Of a DNA stretch of 64,000 nt, positions 8,108 to 17,760 are shown one piece after another. Source of the DNA: Bradyrhizobium macuxiense (lineage in GTDB: Bacteria; Pseudomonadota; Alphaproteobacteria; Rhizobiales; Xanthobacteraceae); assembly GCF_007993935.1 (NCBI RefSeq), contig NZ_VITY01000004.1, positions 516,766 to 580,765 on the forward strand, written 5' to 3'. The position numbers and the translations under genes were made by a program. Under the pieces are notes generated by a model. It did no database searches. It was not told the DNA's origin and saw only the letters and a program-made list of their open reading frames with translations. Position 1 is the first letter of the stretch; each line of letters opens with the position of its first letter.

Positions 8108-8590
8108 ATGGCCGGCGATAAAATTCCACGTGAGGGCCAAGTTGTGACTGCATCTGAAAATTCCAACGCAAATTCGCACGATCGCATTCTGACCGGCGAA
8201 TGCTTCTGCCGTGACGTGCGCTACGAGGTGGCCGACGCGTTTGCCTATGCGCTGAATTGTCACTGCTCGAACTGCCGGCGCACCACGGGATCGGCGTTCA
8301 AGCCGTTCGCGGGGATCGTGCGCGAAAAGTTTGCCGTCACGCGCGGCGCCGACGGTCTCCTGATTTATGGCGATGAGATCACCCACGACGCGCATTGCGG
8401 CCGCTGCGGGTCGCTGCTCTATTCGCAGGTCCGTAACGGCGCTTATGTCCATGTCACGTTGGGGACGCTGCGCGATGCGCCTTCGATCCGGCCGACCGCG
8501 CATATCTTCGTCGGCTCCAAGGCGCCGTGGTACGCGATCCTGGACGACCTGCCGCAATATCAGGAGCACGTGACGCAAGACGGGGAATAA
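8108..8590 (+). CDS. GFA-family zinc protein (CENP-V/GFA domain)
   Basis: This protein has about 160 residues. Zinc-binding cysteines are visible as GECFCRDVRYEV, NCHCSNCRRTTGSAF and HCGRCGSLL, the ordered set of the glutathione-dependent formaldehyde-activating (GFA) fold, with the closing pattern IRPTAHIFVGSKAPWY. Members of this large family mostly lack proven activity and the name is historical. The start is uncertain: ATG 8108 has no clear ribosome site, while GTG 8144, just after GTGAGGG, would shorten it by 12 residues. It is a single gene between divergent and convergent neighbours. Confidence 0.8.
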   Translation: MAGDKIPREGQVVTASENSNANSHDRILTGECFCRDVRYEVADAFAYALNCHCSNCRRTTGSAFKPFAGIVREKFAVTRGADGLLIYGDEITHDAHCGRCGSLLYSQVRNGAYVHVTLGTLRDAPSIRPTAHIFVGSKAPWYAILDDLPQYQEHVTQDGE

Positions 8591-8610
8591 ATGGCGGGGA
8601 ATAAATCCGC

Positions 8611-9027
8611 TCAAGGCAGGTTCTTGTTCTGAGCTTGGTCCGCTTGTGCCGCTGACGTCTCGGACGGCCCCAGCGAGAAGGCGAGCACGACGTCGTCGGC
8701 GCGCTGCTTGAACTCCCTGCCGACCGCGGTGCGCGCGGCGTCGGCAAGTTCCTGCAACGGCTTGTCCTGCAGCAGGTGGGGGAAGGTGACGGTCACCGAC
8801 GTGAGCCGGCCATTGTGCCAGTTGAACCCGACCGCCGGTTTGACCCCGACCATCGCAACCAGATCGTTCTCCACGGCCTTGGCGTGCTTGAAGCCATCGA
8901 ACACGGCGTCGACCAGGCCACAGCCTGCGGCGCAGCCGGCCAGCAGCGCGAGGACGAGGAGGTTTCGGACCATGGCGCCGACCGTGCCGGCCCTGGCGGA
9001 TGGAACCGCCGCGCTTGTGCCCTGCAT
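8611..9027 (-). CDS. hypothetical lipoprotein
   Basis: This protein has 138 residues. ATG 9027 is preferred because GGAGG (9033-9037 on the other strand) lies 5 bases away; an upstream ATG at 9069 and an internal ATG at 8973 are alternatives. The N-terminal stretch MVRNLLVLALLAGCAAGCGL has a hydrophobic core followed by cysteines that fit a lipobox (LLAGC). The mature part is small and soluble: a conserved-looking HNGRLTSVTVTFPHLL, then helices rich in Ala/Glu. It is probably anchored to a membrane on the periplasmic side. I do not recognise the family. It faces the GFA gene tail to tail with only 20 bases between. Confidence 0.65.
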   Translation of the reverse strand: MQGTSAAVPSARAGTVGAMVRNLLVLALLAGCAAGCGLVDAVFDGFKHAKAVENDLVAMVGVKPAVGFNWHNGRLTSVTVTFPHLLQDKPLQELADAARTAVGREFKQRADDVVLAFSLGPSETSAAQADQAQNKNLP

Positions 9028-9231
9028 CACGTCCTCCGTGCGTCTGTTCTCGTTGCCCGGATCGTGCACGAAAACGCGTGCCCGGCCAAATCCGAACCGG
9101 CGCTCGGTTTCGTCGACTAACAGTCAGGATGGCATGGTCCACGCCGGCGCGGATCGTGAGGCGTCTCACAAAGTGCCGCGCTTGATTCTGCTAGACGGAC
9201 CTGCATGCTACAAAACGGCCAGAGTGTCGCC

Positions 9232-11130
9232 ATGAACGGGTCTGGGTTCTTGAACTTGAATCGCTTGCTGCTCGCCGTCGCGGCCTTTCTGCTGATCGTC
9301 TGCCAGCCGGCCTTCGCCGAGAAGCGCGTGGCGCTGGTGCTTGGCAATTCGGCCTATCGGAACACAGCGCCGCTCGCCAACCCGGTCAACGATGCCTCGG
9401 TGATGGCCGCGACGCTGAAGAATGCCGGCTTCGACGCGGTCGACTTCCGCAAGGACCTGCCGGCCGTCGAGACCCGCCGCGCGCTGCGCGAATTCGCCGA
9501 CCTCGCTCGCGATGCCGACATCGCGCTGGTCTACTACGCCGGCCACGGCATCGAGGTGGACGGTGCCAATTACCTGATCCCGGTCGATGCCAGGTTGGAG
9601 CGCGATACCGACGTCTATGATGAGGCGCTTTCGCTCGACCGCATCCTGGTCGCGATCGAGCCGGCGCGGAAGCTGCGGCTGGTGATCCTCGATGCCTGCC
9701 GCGACAACCCGTTCGCCAAGACCATGAAGCGGACGCTGGCGACCCGGGCGATCGGGCAGGGTCTCGCCAAGGTCGAACCGACCAGCCCCAATGTGCTGAT
9801 CGCCTATTCGGCGAAGGCCGGCTCTACGGCGGCCGACGGCGACGGCAAGAACAGCCCGTTCACGATCGCGCTGTCGAAGTTCCTTCCGACCCCCGGTCTC
9901 GATGTCCGTCGCGCCTTCGGCTATGTCCGCGACGACGTGCTGAAGACCACCAACAACCGCCAGGAGCCGTTCGTCTATGGCTCGCTCGGCGGCGAGGACG
10001 TGCCGCTGGTGCCGGCCCCGGCCAAGCCGGCGCCGCCCGCCGCTGCCGCCGCGCCCACGGCACCCGCGCCGACGCCGCAGTCCGAAGCCCGCCGCGACTA
10101 CGAGCTGGCGCTTCAGATCGGCAACAGAAGCGCGATGAACGCTTTCCTCGCCCAATATCCGAATGGCTATTACGCCAACCTCGCCAGGTTGCAGCTCGAG
10201 AAGTTCGCCGCCGAGGATGCGCGCGTCGCCGCCACCGAGAAGGCGCGTCTGGCCGAGCAGGAGCGTGCACGGCTCGCCGCCGAGGGCGCGCAGAAAGCGC
10301 AGCAGGCGAAGGCCGAGGCCGACGCGAAGGCCGCCGAAGCGGCGCGTCTTGCCGCCGAACGGGCCAAGCAGGTCGCGCAGGAGCAGGCCACGGCCGCCGA
10401 GCAGAAGCGTCAGGCGGATGCGGCGCTCGCCGATCGCGCCGCGGCGAGCAAGGCGGCTCCCGATCAGCCGGCAACGCAGGCTGCGGCCGCTCCGTCAGCC
10501 CCGCCGGCTTCCCCTGAGAAGAGCACGACCGTGGCTGCCCTGGCGACCGGTTCGCCCGAGGCCGATGTGGTCAAATCGGTGCAGACCGAATTGCGCCGCG
10601 TCGGCTGCCTGACCGGCGCCGTCGATGGCGACTGGAACGCGGCGTCGCAGCGCTCGCTGACGCTGTTCAACCGTTATGCCGGCACCAAGCTCGACATCAA
10701 GGCCGCCAGCGTCGACACCCTCGATGCCGTCAAGCTGAAGCAGTCCCGCGTCTGCCCGCTGGTCTGCGAGCGCGGCTACAAGGCCGACGGCGATCGCTGC
10801 ACCAGGATCGTGTGCGCCGAGGGCTCGTTCCTCAACGACGACAATGAATGCGAGAAGCGGCGCGAGCGGAAGCCGGTCGCCAAGCGCGACGGCGACGAGC
10901 GGCCGTCGCGCCGCGAGCGCGAACGCGCCTTCAATCCGCAGCGCGAGCCGCAGGTCCCGTCCGCGGCCATTCCGCGCCCGCAGGGCCGTGCCAGGGCGGA
11001 AGGCGACGGCAGCGGTCAGATCATGTGCGATGCCTATCTGTGCCGGCCGGTCAGGCGCGGCTGCCATCTCGAGTACCGCGGCGGCGGCGGCCCCGGCGGC
11101 AACACCGGCAATGTCGAGGTCTGCAATTAG
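9232..11130 (+). CDS. secreted caspase-like peptidase (C14) with coiled coil and cysteine-rich C-terminus
   Basis: This protein has 632 residues. The signal peptide ends about residue 29 (LLIVCQPAFA). The caspase/metacaspase p20 domain covers about residues 30-255, with H105 in VYYAGHGIEVDG and C156 in ILDACRDNPF as the catalytic dyad. After a Pro/Ala linker comes an Ala/Glu/Arg coiled coil (about 285-410). A helical domain like peptidoglycan-binding domains follows (VKSVQTELRRVGCLTGAVDGDW), then a basic cysteine-rich tail with six or more cysteines. It is probably periplasmic. Caspase-like proteins of this layout are abundant in Bradyrhizobium, mostly without known substrates. ATG 9205 would add nine residues before the signal. 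No clear ribosome site distinguishes the two starts. Confidence 0.85.
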   Translation: MNGSGFLNLNRLLLAVAAFLLIVCQPAFAEKRVALVLGNSAYRNTAPLANPVNDASVMAATLKNAGFDAVDFRKDLPAVETRRALREFADLARDADIALVYYAGHGIEVDGANYLIPVDARLERDTDVYDEALSLDRILVAIEPARKLRLVILDACRDNPFAKTMKRTLATRAIGQGLAKVEPTSPNVLIAYSAKAGSTAADGDGKNSPFTIALSKFLPTPGLDVRRAFGYVRDDVLKTTNNRQEPFVYGSLGGEDVPLVPAPAKPAPPAAAAAPTAPAPTPQSEARRDYELALQIGNRSAMNAFLAQYPNGYYANLARLQLEKFAAEDARVAATEKARLAEQERARLAAEGAQKAQQAKAEADAKAAEAARLAAERAKQVAQEQATAAEQKRQADAALADRAAASKAAPDQPATQAAAAPSAPPASPEKSTTVAALATGSPEADVVKSVQTELRRVGCLTGAVDGDWNAASQRSLTLFNRYAGTKLDIKAASVDTLDAVKLKQSRVCPLVCERGYKADGDRCTRIVCAEGSFLNDDNECEKRRERKPVAKRDGDERPSRRERERAFNPQREPQVPSAAIPRPQGRARAEGDGSGQIMCDAYLCRPVRRGCHLEYRGGGGPGGNTGNVEVCN

Positions 11131-11169
11131 GGCATGGGGAGATTAGGTTGAGCTGGAGCCGCAGCGGTA

Positions 11170-11297
11170 CTTCACCTCTCCCTTGGGAGAGGTCGGCGCG
11201 CAGCGCCGGGTGAGGGATTGCGGTCTCTCGGTAGCGCTGCGGCCCCTCACCCGATTTGCTGCGCAAATCGACCTCTCCCCGTTGGGGAGAGGTGAAG
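11170..11297. repeat. 128-bp palindromic repeat (CTTCACCTCTCCC family)
   Basis: The outer arms CTTCACCTCTCCC and GGGGAGAGGTGAAG are complementary, with inner arms CGGGTGAGGG / CCCCTCACCCG. Each end is also a small hairpin (CCTCTCCC TTGGGAGAGG). It occupies the gap between two converging genes and could end transcription from both sides. It has no coding potential. A related style of element lies at 49701-49865. Confidence 0.8.
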
Positions 11298-11339
11298 CGA
11301 AGCCCGTGGCCGAATCGTTCGATCCAAATTGAAAACGCG

Positions 11340-12020
11340 CTAGATCGCGCTCGCCGCGATGTTCACCATCAGCGCCAGCAGCGCGGTGTTGAACACGAAC
11401 GAGATGATGCCGTGCACGGTCGCGGTGCGGCGGATGATCTTGTCGGTGATGCCGACATCGGAGACCTGCGCGGTCATGCCGATCACGAACGAGAAATAGA
11501 CGAAGTCCCAGTAGTCGGCGTCGGCATGCTCATCGCCGCTCGGAAACTGCAATCCGCCGGGTGTCTTGCCGCGATAGAATTCATGGGCGTAGTGCAGCGC
11601 GAATGCGGTGTGGACCACCGCCCATGACAGCGTGATGGTGACGATCGCCACCGCCAGTCCGGCCGGGCTGCCCTTGGATGCGCCGAGTTCGAACACGATG
11701 GCCAACAGGCTCGCCAGCGCGCCGAACGCGGTCAGCAGCAGGATCAGGAAACGGCCGTCGTCCTGCAATATGGCGCTGCGCTTGATGTGGGCGACGCCAC
11801 AGCGCAGCATCATCACATAGGCGAGCACGAGATAGAGCGCGGCGAAGGCATCCCAGCCGGCGAGCAGGCGCGTGACGAGGCGTAGCGAGCCGGGTATCAA
11901 CAGCGCAACGACGATGCCGACCACGATCGAAGTGAAGGTGCGCGGCCGGCCCACCACCACGCGGACCGGCATCGGCAGCTTGCGGAAACGAACAAGGCGG
12001 TCGTCGAACTCCCTGTTCAT
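11340..12020 (-). CDS. DUF1345 family membrane protein
   Basis: This protein has 226 residues and five or so transmembrane helices. Recognisable DUF1345 marks are MMLRCGVAHIKRSAILQDDGRF, HTAFALHYAHEFY, GGLQFP and YWDFVYFSFVIGMTAQVSDV. The last is the diagnostic tail of the family, which has some resemblance to ion-channel pore regions, but no function is established. It is located in the inner membrane. It lies 18 bases after ispA on the same strand, so the two may be cotranscribed by read-through, without an obvious functional link. Confidence 0.85.
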   Translation of the reverse strand: MNREFDDRLVRFRKLPMPVRVVVGRPRTFTSIVVGIVVALLIPGSLRLVTRLLAGWDAFAALYLVLAYVMMLRCGVAHIKRSAILQDDGRFLILLLTAFGALASLLAIVFELGASKGSPAGLAVAIVTITLSWAVVHTAFALHYAHEFYRGKTPGGLQFPSGDEHADADYWDFVYFSFVIGMTAQVSDVGITDKIIRRTATVHGIISFVFNTALLALMVNIAASAI

Positions 12021-12038
12021 TTCGCGCTTTGCTTTCCG

Positions 12039-12959
12039 CTAGTTCTTGCGATCGGCGACGAAGCGGGCGGCTGCGCGCAGCACGTCGCCCCGATCGCCGA
12101 ATACCGACAGTGCGGCGTCGGCGCGCGCCAGCAGGTCGCGCACGCGCTGCTTGGCGCCATCGATGCCGAGTTGGGTGACGAAGGTGGTCTTGCCGAGCGC
12201 AGCGTCAGCGCCGGCGGGCTTGCCGAGTGCGGCAGCATCGCCCTCGACGTCGAGCAGGTCGTCGGCGATCTGGAACGCCTCGCCGAGCGCTTTGCCGTAA
12301 TCGTCGAGCGCCTGGTATTCCTTCTGCGAGGCTTGGCCGAGGATCGCGCCGGCGATGCAGCCGAAGCGGAGCAGCGCGCCGGTCTTCATCTGCTGCAGGC
12401 GGGCGACGTCGACCGGCTCGCGATCGCCGAAGCGGCCTTCGCCGGCAAGGTCGAGGATCTGGCCGCCGGCCATGCCGCCGACCCCGGAGGCGCGCGCCAG
12501 CGCGCGGGTCAGCAGCAGGCGGACCTGGGCATCCCTGTGGATCGCATCGCGGGTGATGATGTCGAAGGCGATCGTCAGCAGCGCGTCGCCGGCGAGGATC
12601 GCGGTGGCGTCGTCATAGGCCTTGTGCAGGGTCGGGCGGCCGCGGCGCAGATCGGAATTGTCCATCGCCGGCAGATCGTCATGGATCAGCGAGTAGCAGT
12701 GGATGCATTCGAGCGCGGCGCCGACCAGCAGCGCGGATTCGCGGGGTATGCCGAATACCGCGGCGCTCTCGACCACCAGGAACGGCCGCAACCGCTTGCC
12801 GCCGCCGAGGCTCGAATAGCGCATCGCCTCGATCAGCCGCTTCGGGCGCACGATCTCGTCGCTCTCGGTCGCGTCGGACAGCAGTTTTGCGAGCAGGGCT
12901 TCGGTATCCTCCGCGGTCTGGTCCAGCCGCTTGGAAAACTCTGCAGTACCGGTCGTCAT
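12039..12959 (-). CDS. ispA: short-chain polyprenyl diphosphate synthase (farnesyl/geranyl type)
   Basis: This protein has 306 residues. It condenses isopentenyl diphosphate with allylic diphosphates in the cytoplasm. The first aspartate-rich motif, IHDDLPAMDNSDLRRGRPT, and the second, QIADDLLDVEGD, are intact, as are GGGKRLRPFL and MKTGALLRFG. The sequence before the first motif (CYSLIHDD) is of the IspA type, favouring farnesyl diphosphate as product, although chain length needs an assay. ATG 12959 was chosen because GGAG sits 9 bases upstream; an ATG at 13025 would add 22 residues of poor quality. It is divergent from mtgA. The product feeds undecaprenyl phosphate, quinone and hopanoid synthesis. 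Confidence 0.88.
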   Translation of the reverse strand: MTTGTAEFSKRLDQTAEDTEALLAKLLSDATESDEIVRPKRLIEAMRYSSLGGGKRLRPFLVVESAAVFGIPRESALLVGAALECIHCYSLIHDDLPAMDNSDLRRGRPTLHKAYDDATAILAGDALLTIAFDIITRDAIHRDAQVRLLLTRALARASGVGGMAGGQILDLAGEGRFGDREPVDVARLQQMKTGALLRFGCIAGAILGQASQKEYQALDDYGKALGEAFQIADDLLDVEGDAAALGKPAGADAALGKTTFVTQLGIDGAKQRVRDLLARADAALSVFGDRGDVLRAAARFVADRKN

Positions 12960-13090
12960 TAAGAATTGCTCCAGATCGATTTTCGGCCGGACAATCGTTG
13001 ATGAGATCGGCTTCGTCAATTCCACCCTGCAGCGGATTCGCGCCTTAAAAGTGCTGGAAAAACCGTGAATTATCCGACAGACGTCTGACG

Positions 13091-13831
<741 letters not shown>

Positions 13832-13988
13832 GCGCGATTTCGGGCGCTTTTTGCTGCCTGCGGCCCTAGCTTTACGGAGTGCCTTCCTCTATAAGCGCGG
13901 CCTTACCGGCATCGCAGCTTGCGCTTCGAAGCGCTGAGCCCGTCCGCATTTCGGACGATGCCTCCGCAACACCCTAGAGGACACCGTC

Positions 13989-14174
13989 ATGGCCGTTCCC
14001 AGAAGAAAAACCTCGCCGTCGCGCCGTGGCATGCGCCGTTCGGCCGATGCGATCAAGACCCCGACCTATGTCGAGGACAAGGACTCCGGCGAGCTGCGCC
14101 GTCCGCACCACCTCGACCTGAAGACCGGCATGTACAAGGGCCGTCAGGTTCTGAAGGCCAAGAAAGAGTCCTGA
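13989..14174 (+). CDS. rpmF: 50S ribosomal protein L32
   Basis: This 61-residue basic protein begins [20 protein letters not shown], the standard L32 N-terminus, and includes [20 protein letters not shown]. The zinc-binding cysteines seen in many L32 proteins are absent, as is usual for alphaproteobacterial versions. A good ribosome site (AGAGGA) lies about 8 bases before the ATG. It is a component of the large ribosomal subunit near the peptidyl transferase region. Confidence 0.97.
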   Translation: MAVPRRKTSPSRRGMRRSADAIKTPTYVEDKDSGELRRPHHLDLKTGMYKGRQVLKAKKES

Positions 14175-14206
14175 TCGGACCTTCGGCTGCCGCGCCCGCA
14201 GGCGCG

Positions 14207-14282
14207 AGCATGACCCGGAAAAGTGCGTAGCGGTTTTCCCTCGCGACAAACGCAAAATGCGTTTGCGCGGAGGTCATGCTCT
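14207..14282. repeat. GAGCATGAC palindromic repeat with internal hairpin
   Basis: The arms GAGCATGACC and GGTCATGCTC flank an AAGTGCGTAGCGGTTTTCC core and an internal dyad ACGCAAAATGCGT. It lies 32 bases after rpmF and may serve as its 3' structure. It belongs to the same family as 7525, 20090, 23517 and 50524. Confidence 0.8.
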
Positions 14283-14402
14283 CATCAAAGCGGCGCTGCG
14301 CCTGAATTCGGCCAACGAGTGCGGTCAAGACGGGCGCGCCCGCGGCGAAGCCAATGAGCCTCGCCGCATTGCTGGTTCTCCCTGAATAAGGCGCAAGCCC
14401 CG

Positions 14403-15041
14403 ATGGTCGGTTTTCCGCTGCTGCTCGTTCCGCTCGCGGTCTACAACATCATCGCCTTCCTGATGCCCGGCGTGTCTTTCACGGACCCGCTGATCAGGCT
14501 GACATTGCTGTCGGGCGAGCAGTGGCAGATCACGCTCAGTGACATGCTGCTTGCCGCCGGCGTGCTGCTGTTGCTGCTCGAGGTCATCAAGGGCGCGCGC
14601 CCCGGCGCGAAATATCTCACCGACCATCTGCTGTCGCTGATCGTGTTCGGCGCGGCCGCCGCCGAATTCGTGCTCTGGCCGAAATTCGGCAACTCGACCT
14701 ATTGCCTGCTGACGCTGCTGGCGTTGGTCGATTTCATTTCCGGAATTGCGCTGCGCACGCGCCGTCGCGCGGTGGTCGCGCCTGCGGCACCGGCACCGAG
14801 CGTCAGCAAATCGCAGCCCGAGGCTCCGCAGCCCGCGCCTGTCGCGCAGCCCACGCCGCGGCCCGAACCCGCGCCTGTCGCTGCTCCTGCGCCCGCTGCG
14901 CCGCCGCCGGCCCCGCCAGTTCCTTCGGCGACGTCGGTCGCCGAATCCGTGCTGCTCGATCAGTCCGCGCCAAAGCCCACCGTCACCTCGCCGGATCTGC
15001 AGCCGGGCGGCCAGCCGCCGTCGGACGCGCCGCAGCGCTAG
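14403..15041 (+). CDS. hypothetical membrane protein with Pro/Ala-rich cytoplasmic tail
   Basis: This protein has 212 residues. Residues 1-120 hold about four hydrophobic helices (LLLVPLAVYNIIAFL, LSDMLLAAGVLLLLLEVI, LLSLIVFGAAAAEFVLW, YCLLTLLALVDFISGIAL). Residues 125-212 are a low-complexity Pro/Ala/Val tail, probably unstructured and cytoplasmic. The helical half is of a type widespread in Bradyrhizobium without a known role. The start is the ATG giving the first helix directly. The NTF2-like gene 19 bases downstream may be cotranscribed. Confidence 0.75.
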   Translation: MVGFPLLLVPLAVYNIIAFLMPGVSFTDPLIRLTLLSGEQWQITLSDMLLAAGVLLLLLEVIKGARPGAKYLTDHLLSLIVFGAAAAEFVLWPKFGNSTYCLLTLLALVDFISGIALRTRRRAVVAPAAPAPSVSKSQPEAPQPAPVAQPTPRPEPAPVAAPAPAAPPPAPPVPSATSVAESVLLDQSAPKPTVTSPDLQPGGQPPSDAPQR

Positions 15042-15059
15042 CGCGTTTTCGGGGGAGCC

Positions 15060-15530
15060 ATGAGCCAAGACGCGCCCCTTCCGATCGCCGATCCGACCAC
15101 CACCCGATCGATCTTCGACTGGCTCGAGCGGTTTGCCGCCTGCGTCAGGGCGGTCGACTATGCTGCCGCGCGTCCGTTCTGGCATTCGGACATCATCTCG
15201 TTCGGCACCTATCAGGAGCTGATCCACGGCCGCGCGCGCTGGACCGAGATGCAGTGGGATAACGTCTGGCCCCGCACCGCGGATTTCGCCTTCGATCTCG
15301 CGCACACGGAGGTGCTGATCAGCGCCGATGGCGGCATGGCGACGGTGATCACGCCGTGGACCAGCACCGGCTTCAATCCGGACGGCAGCCGCTTCGACCG
15401 GCCGGGGCGGGCAACGATCATCCTCGCGCGTCAGGCCGACGGGCGCTGGCTCGGCATCCACTCCCACATGTCGCTGCGCCGCGGCGTGCCGCAGGACAGC
15501 CACGGCAGCCGGCCGGTCAAGGCCCACTGA
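15060..15530 (+). CDS. NTF2-like / SnoaL-type protein
   Basis: This protein has 156 residues. The order FDWLERFAACVRAVDYAAARPFWH, DIISFGTYQELIHGRARW, DGGMATVITPWTSTG and GRWLGIHSHMSL follows the NTF2-like fold of the calcium/calmodulin-kinase-association type, often described as a ketosteroid-isomerase-like protein. It is cytoplasmic. GGGGGAG lies 5-11 bases before the ATG. It could be an enzyme or a ligand-binding protein, and the sequence does not decide. It follows the membrane protein gene by 19 bases. Confidence 0.75.
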   Translation: MSQDAPLPIADPTTTRSIFDWLERFAACVRAVDYAAARPFWHSDIISFGTYQELIHGRARWTEMQWDNVWPRTADFAFDLAHTEVLISADGGMATVITPWTSTGFNPDGSRFDRPGRATIILARQADGRWLGIHSHMSLRRGVPQDSHGSRPVKAH

Positions 15531-15545
15531 TCGCGCGATGATTTG

Positions 15546-15830
15546 CTAGATGATTTGCCGGGTGCGCCGCGCAACGCTACGGCGTTCGTCGAAATGCGGG
15601 CCGTAGGCGGTCTGCGCGTCGGCCAATGACCCACGCCGCAGCCCGCGCGTCTGCGGTTCGTGCGCAGCAGTCGCGATCAAGTGAGCCAGAAAGGAAGGGT
15701 CCGCGTGGGGCAGCGGGATCTTGGGCGCCCAATGGGTGGTCACGGCCAGCGGCACCAGCGCCGTGCTGGTCACGGCGGCAGTGTCGGTGAACTCGCCGTC
15801 GAGGACCTCTGACTGATCGATATCGAGCAT
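15546..15830 (-). CDS. small hypothetical protein
   Basis: This protein has 94 residues, with no signal or membrane segment. The middle block FLAHLIATAAHEPQTRGLRR and the following AYGPHFDERR resemble a short conserved motif I associate with small rhizobial hypothetical proteins, which supports it as real. No function is known. It converges on the NTF2-like gene with 15 bases between. The 192 bases upstream, before the GGDEF/EAL gene, are comparatively AT-rich around 15950-16020 and contain the likely promoters of both divergent genes. Confidence 0.55.
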   Translation of the reverse strand: MLDIDQSEVLDGEFTDTAAVTSTALVPLAVTTHWAPKIPLPHADPSFLAHLIATAAHEPQTRGLRRGSLADAQTAYGPHFDERRSVARRTRQII

Positions 15831-16022
15831 CGCCTGCGACCCGTTGGAGCGTCATAGTTTGGGACGTCGCGTCCCTCTGCAACACCCTCATGGCAAGGGT
15901 CATGCCCGCCATCCCCAGTTCGTTCCGCGGCAGTCGAAAACGTGGTTTCCAGATTATTTATCAACTTCTCCTAGCGTTGGATTCGCCGGAACCACTATCT
16001 TGAGAGCGTACAGAATCACCGG

Positions 16023-17741
16023 GTGCCGTCCCAAATCGAGACACGTTCGATGCCCCCTGTCCCGCCAGCTGCCAGCATTCTCGCCTCGCTCGGCCAAGCG
16101 ACATTCGCCTGGGACCTGGCGAGCGACGCGATCGCCTGGAGCGACAATGTGGCGACGGTCTTCCCGGATATCCCGGACGCGGCGCTTGCGAGCGGCAGTG
16201 AGCTCGCAAAGCTGATCGAGCCGTCGCGCACCATTCGCGTCGACGCGCTCGGCCAGACCGCGCCGGCGCGGAGCGGGGAGCCGGTGCCTTACCGGATCGA
16301 GTACGGCGTACGGGCCATCACCTCGGCGCCGGTGATCTGGATCGAGGAGACCGGCTGCTGGTTTGCCGGCGCCGACGGCCGGCCGGCGCGCGTGCAGGGC
16401 GTCGTCCGCGTCAACAATGAAAGGCACGCCCGCGACGAGCAGCTCTTGAAGCTGTCGCGGCACGATCCGCTGACGGGCGAGCTCAACCGCACCCATCTGG
16501 TCGCCTCGCTCGCCGAGAGCATCGAGGAGTGCGCCCGCTTCCGCACCTCCTGCGCCTTCATGCTGATCGGCATCGATCATCTGGCACGCGTCAACGATGC
16601 CTTCGGCTTCGACGTCGCGGACGCCGTCATCGCCGAGGTGGCGAAGCGGATTCGCGCCCGGCTGCGCAGCGGCGACATGCTCGGCCGCTTCTCCGGCAAC
16701 AAGTTCGGCCTGATCCTGCGCAACTGCACCGTCGACGACACCAATGTCGCGGCCGAGCGCTTCCTCGCCGCGGTGCGCGACGAGGTGGTGCCGACCAAGT
16801 CAGGCCCGGTGTCGGTGACGGCATCGATCGGCGCCGTCACCCTCCCGCGTCATGCGAAGTCGGCGGAGGAGGCGGTCAATCGCGCCCAGGAGACGCTGGA
16901 TGCCGCCAAGAGCCGCCGCGCCGGATCGTTCGCGCTGTGGAAGCCGAATGTCGAGCGCGATGCGCAGCGCCGCGTCAACATCCGCGTCACCGACGAGATC
17001 GTCACCGCGCTGAACGAGCGCCGCATCGTGATCGGCTTCGAGCCGGTGGTCGATGCCCGCTCGCGGCAGCCGTCGTTCTACGAGTGCCTGGTCCGCATGG
17101 AGCAGGACGACGGCCGGGCGTTGCTGGCGCCCGACATCGTGCCGGTCGCCGAACGGCTCGGCCTGATCCGGCTGGTCGATCACCGCGTGCTGGAGCTTGC
17201 GATCGCAGAGCTCGCTTCAGCTCCCGGCGTACAGCTCAGCCTCAACATCTCGCCCGACACCACGATGGATCCGGACTGGTGGGCCACGATCGAATCCTTG
17301 ATGCGCGCGCATCCCGGCGTCGGCGAGCGGCTGATCGTCGAGATCACCGAGACGGTCGCGATCCAGGACATCGACGACGTCCGCGGCTTCGTCACCCGGC
17401 TGAAGAATTTCGGCAGCCGGATCGCGATCGACGATTTCGGTGCCGGCTACACCTCTTTCCGCAACTTGCGCAAGCTCGGCGTCGATATTGTCAAAATCGA
17501 CGGCGCCTTCGTGCAGAACATCGTGCGCTCGGCCGACGACCGCGCCTTCGTGCAAACGTTGATCGATCTTGCGCGCCGCCTTGAGATCAAGACGGTCGCC
17601 GAATGGGTGCAGGACGAGGAAGCCGCCGTGATGCTGCGCGAATGGGGCTGCGACTTCATCCAGGGCCGCCTGATCGGCCTCGCCTCGCCGGACCGGCCGT
17701 GGAACGCGCCGGCGGAGAAGGCCGTGCCGGCTGCGGGCTAG
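16023..17741 (+). CDS. c-di-GMP phosphodiesterase with degenerate GGDEF domain and EAL domain
   Basis: This protein has about 572 residues from GTG 16023; ATG 16050 would remove nine, and neither has a strong ribosome site. The N-terminal 130 residues form a PAS-like region (FAWDLASDAIAWSDNV...). The GGDEF domain follows (HDPLTGELNRTHL), but its signature reads RFSGNKFGL, so cyclase activity is unlikely and it may be regulatory. The EAL domain (about 335-565) keeps the catalytic set: ECLVR in place of EALxR, SLNIS, VEITE, IDDFGAGYTSF, VKIDG, and AEWVQ with FIQG. This predicts hydrolysis of cyclic di-GMP in the cytoplasm. No membrane segment is seen. It is a single gene. A role in motility or polysaccharide control is general family knowledge and is not shown here. 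Confidence 0.88.
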   Translation: MPSQIETRSMPPVPPAASILASLGQATFAWDLASDAIAWSDNVATVFPDIPDAALASGSELAKLIEPSRTIRVDALGQTAPARSGEPVPYRIEYGVRAITSAPVIWIEETGCWFAGADGRPARVQGVVRVNNERHARDEQLLKLSRHDPLTGELNRTHLVASLAESIEECARFRTSCAFMLIGIDHLARVNDAFGFDVADAVIAEVAKRIRARLRSGDMLGRFSGNKFGLILRNCTVDDTNVAAERFLAAVRDEVVPTKSGPVSVTASIGAVTLPRHAKSAEEAVNRAQETLDAAKSRRAGSFALWKPNVERDAQRRVNIRVTDEIVTALNERRIVIGFEPVVDARSRQPSFYECLVRMEQDDGRALLAPDIVPVAERLGLIRLVDHRVLELAIAELASAPGVQLSLNISPDTTMDPDWWATIESLMRAHPGVGERLIVEITETVAIQDIDDVRGFVTRLKNFGSRIAIDDFGAGYTSFRNLRKLGVDIVKIDGAFVQNIVRSADDRAFVQTLIDLARRLEIKTVAEWVQDEEAAVMLREWGCDFIQGRLIGLASPDRPWNAPAEKAVPAAG

Positions 17742-17760
17742 TCGGCCTGCACTGCAAGAC

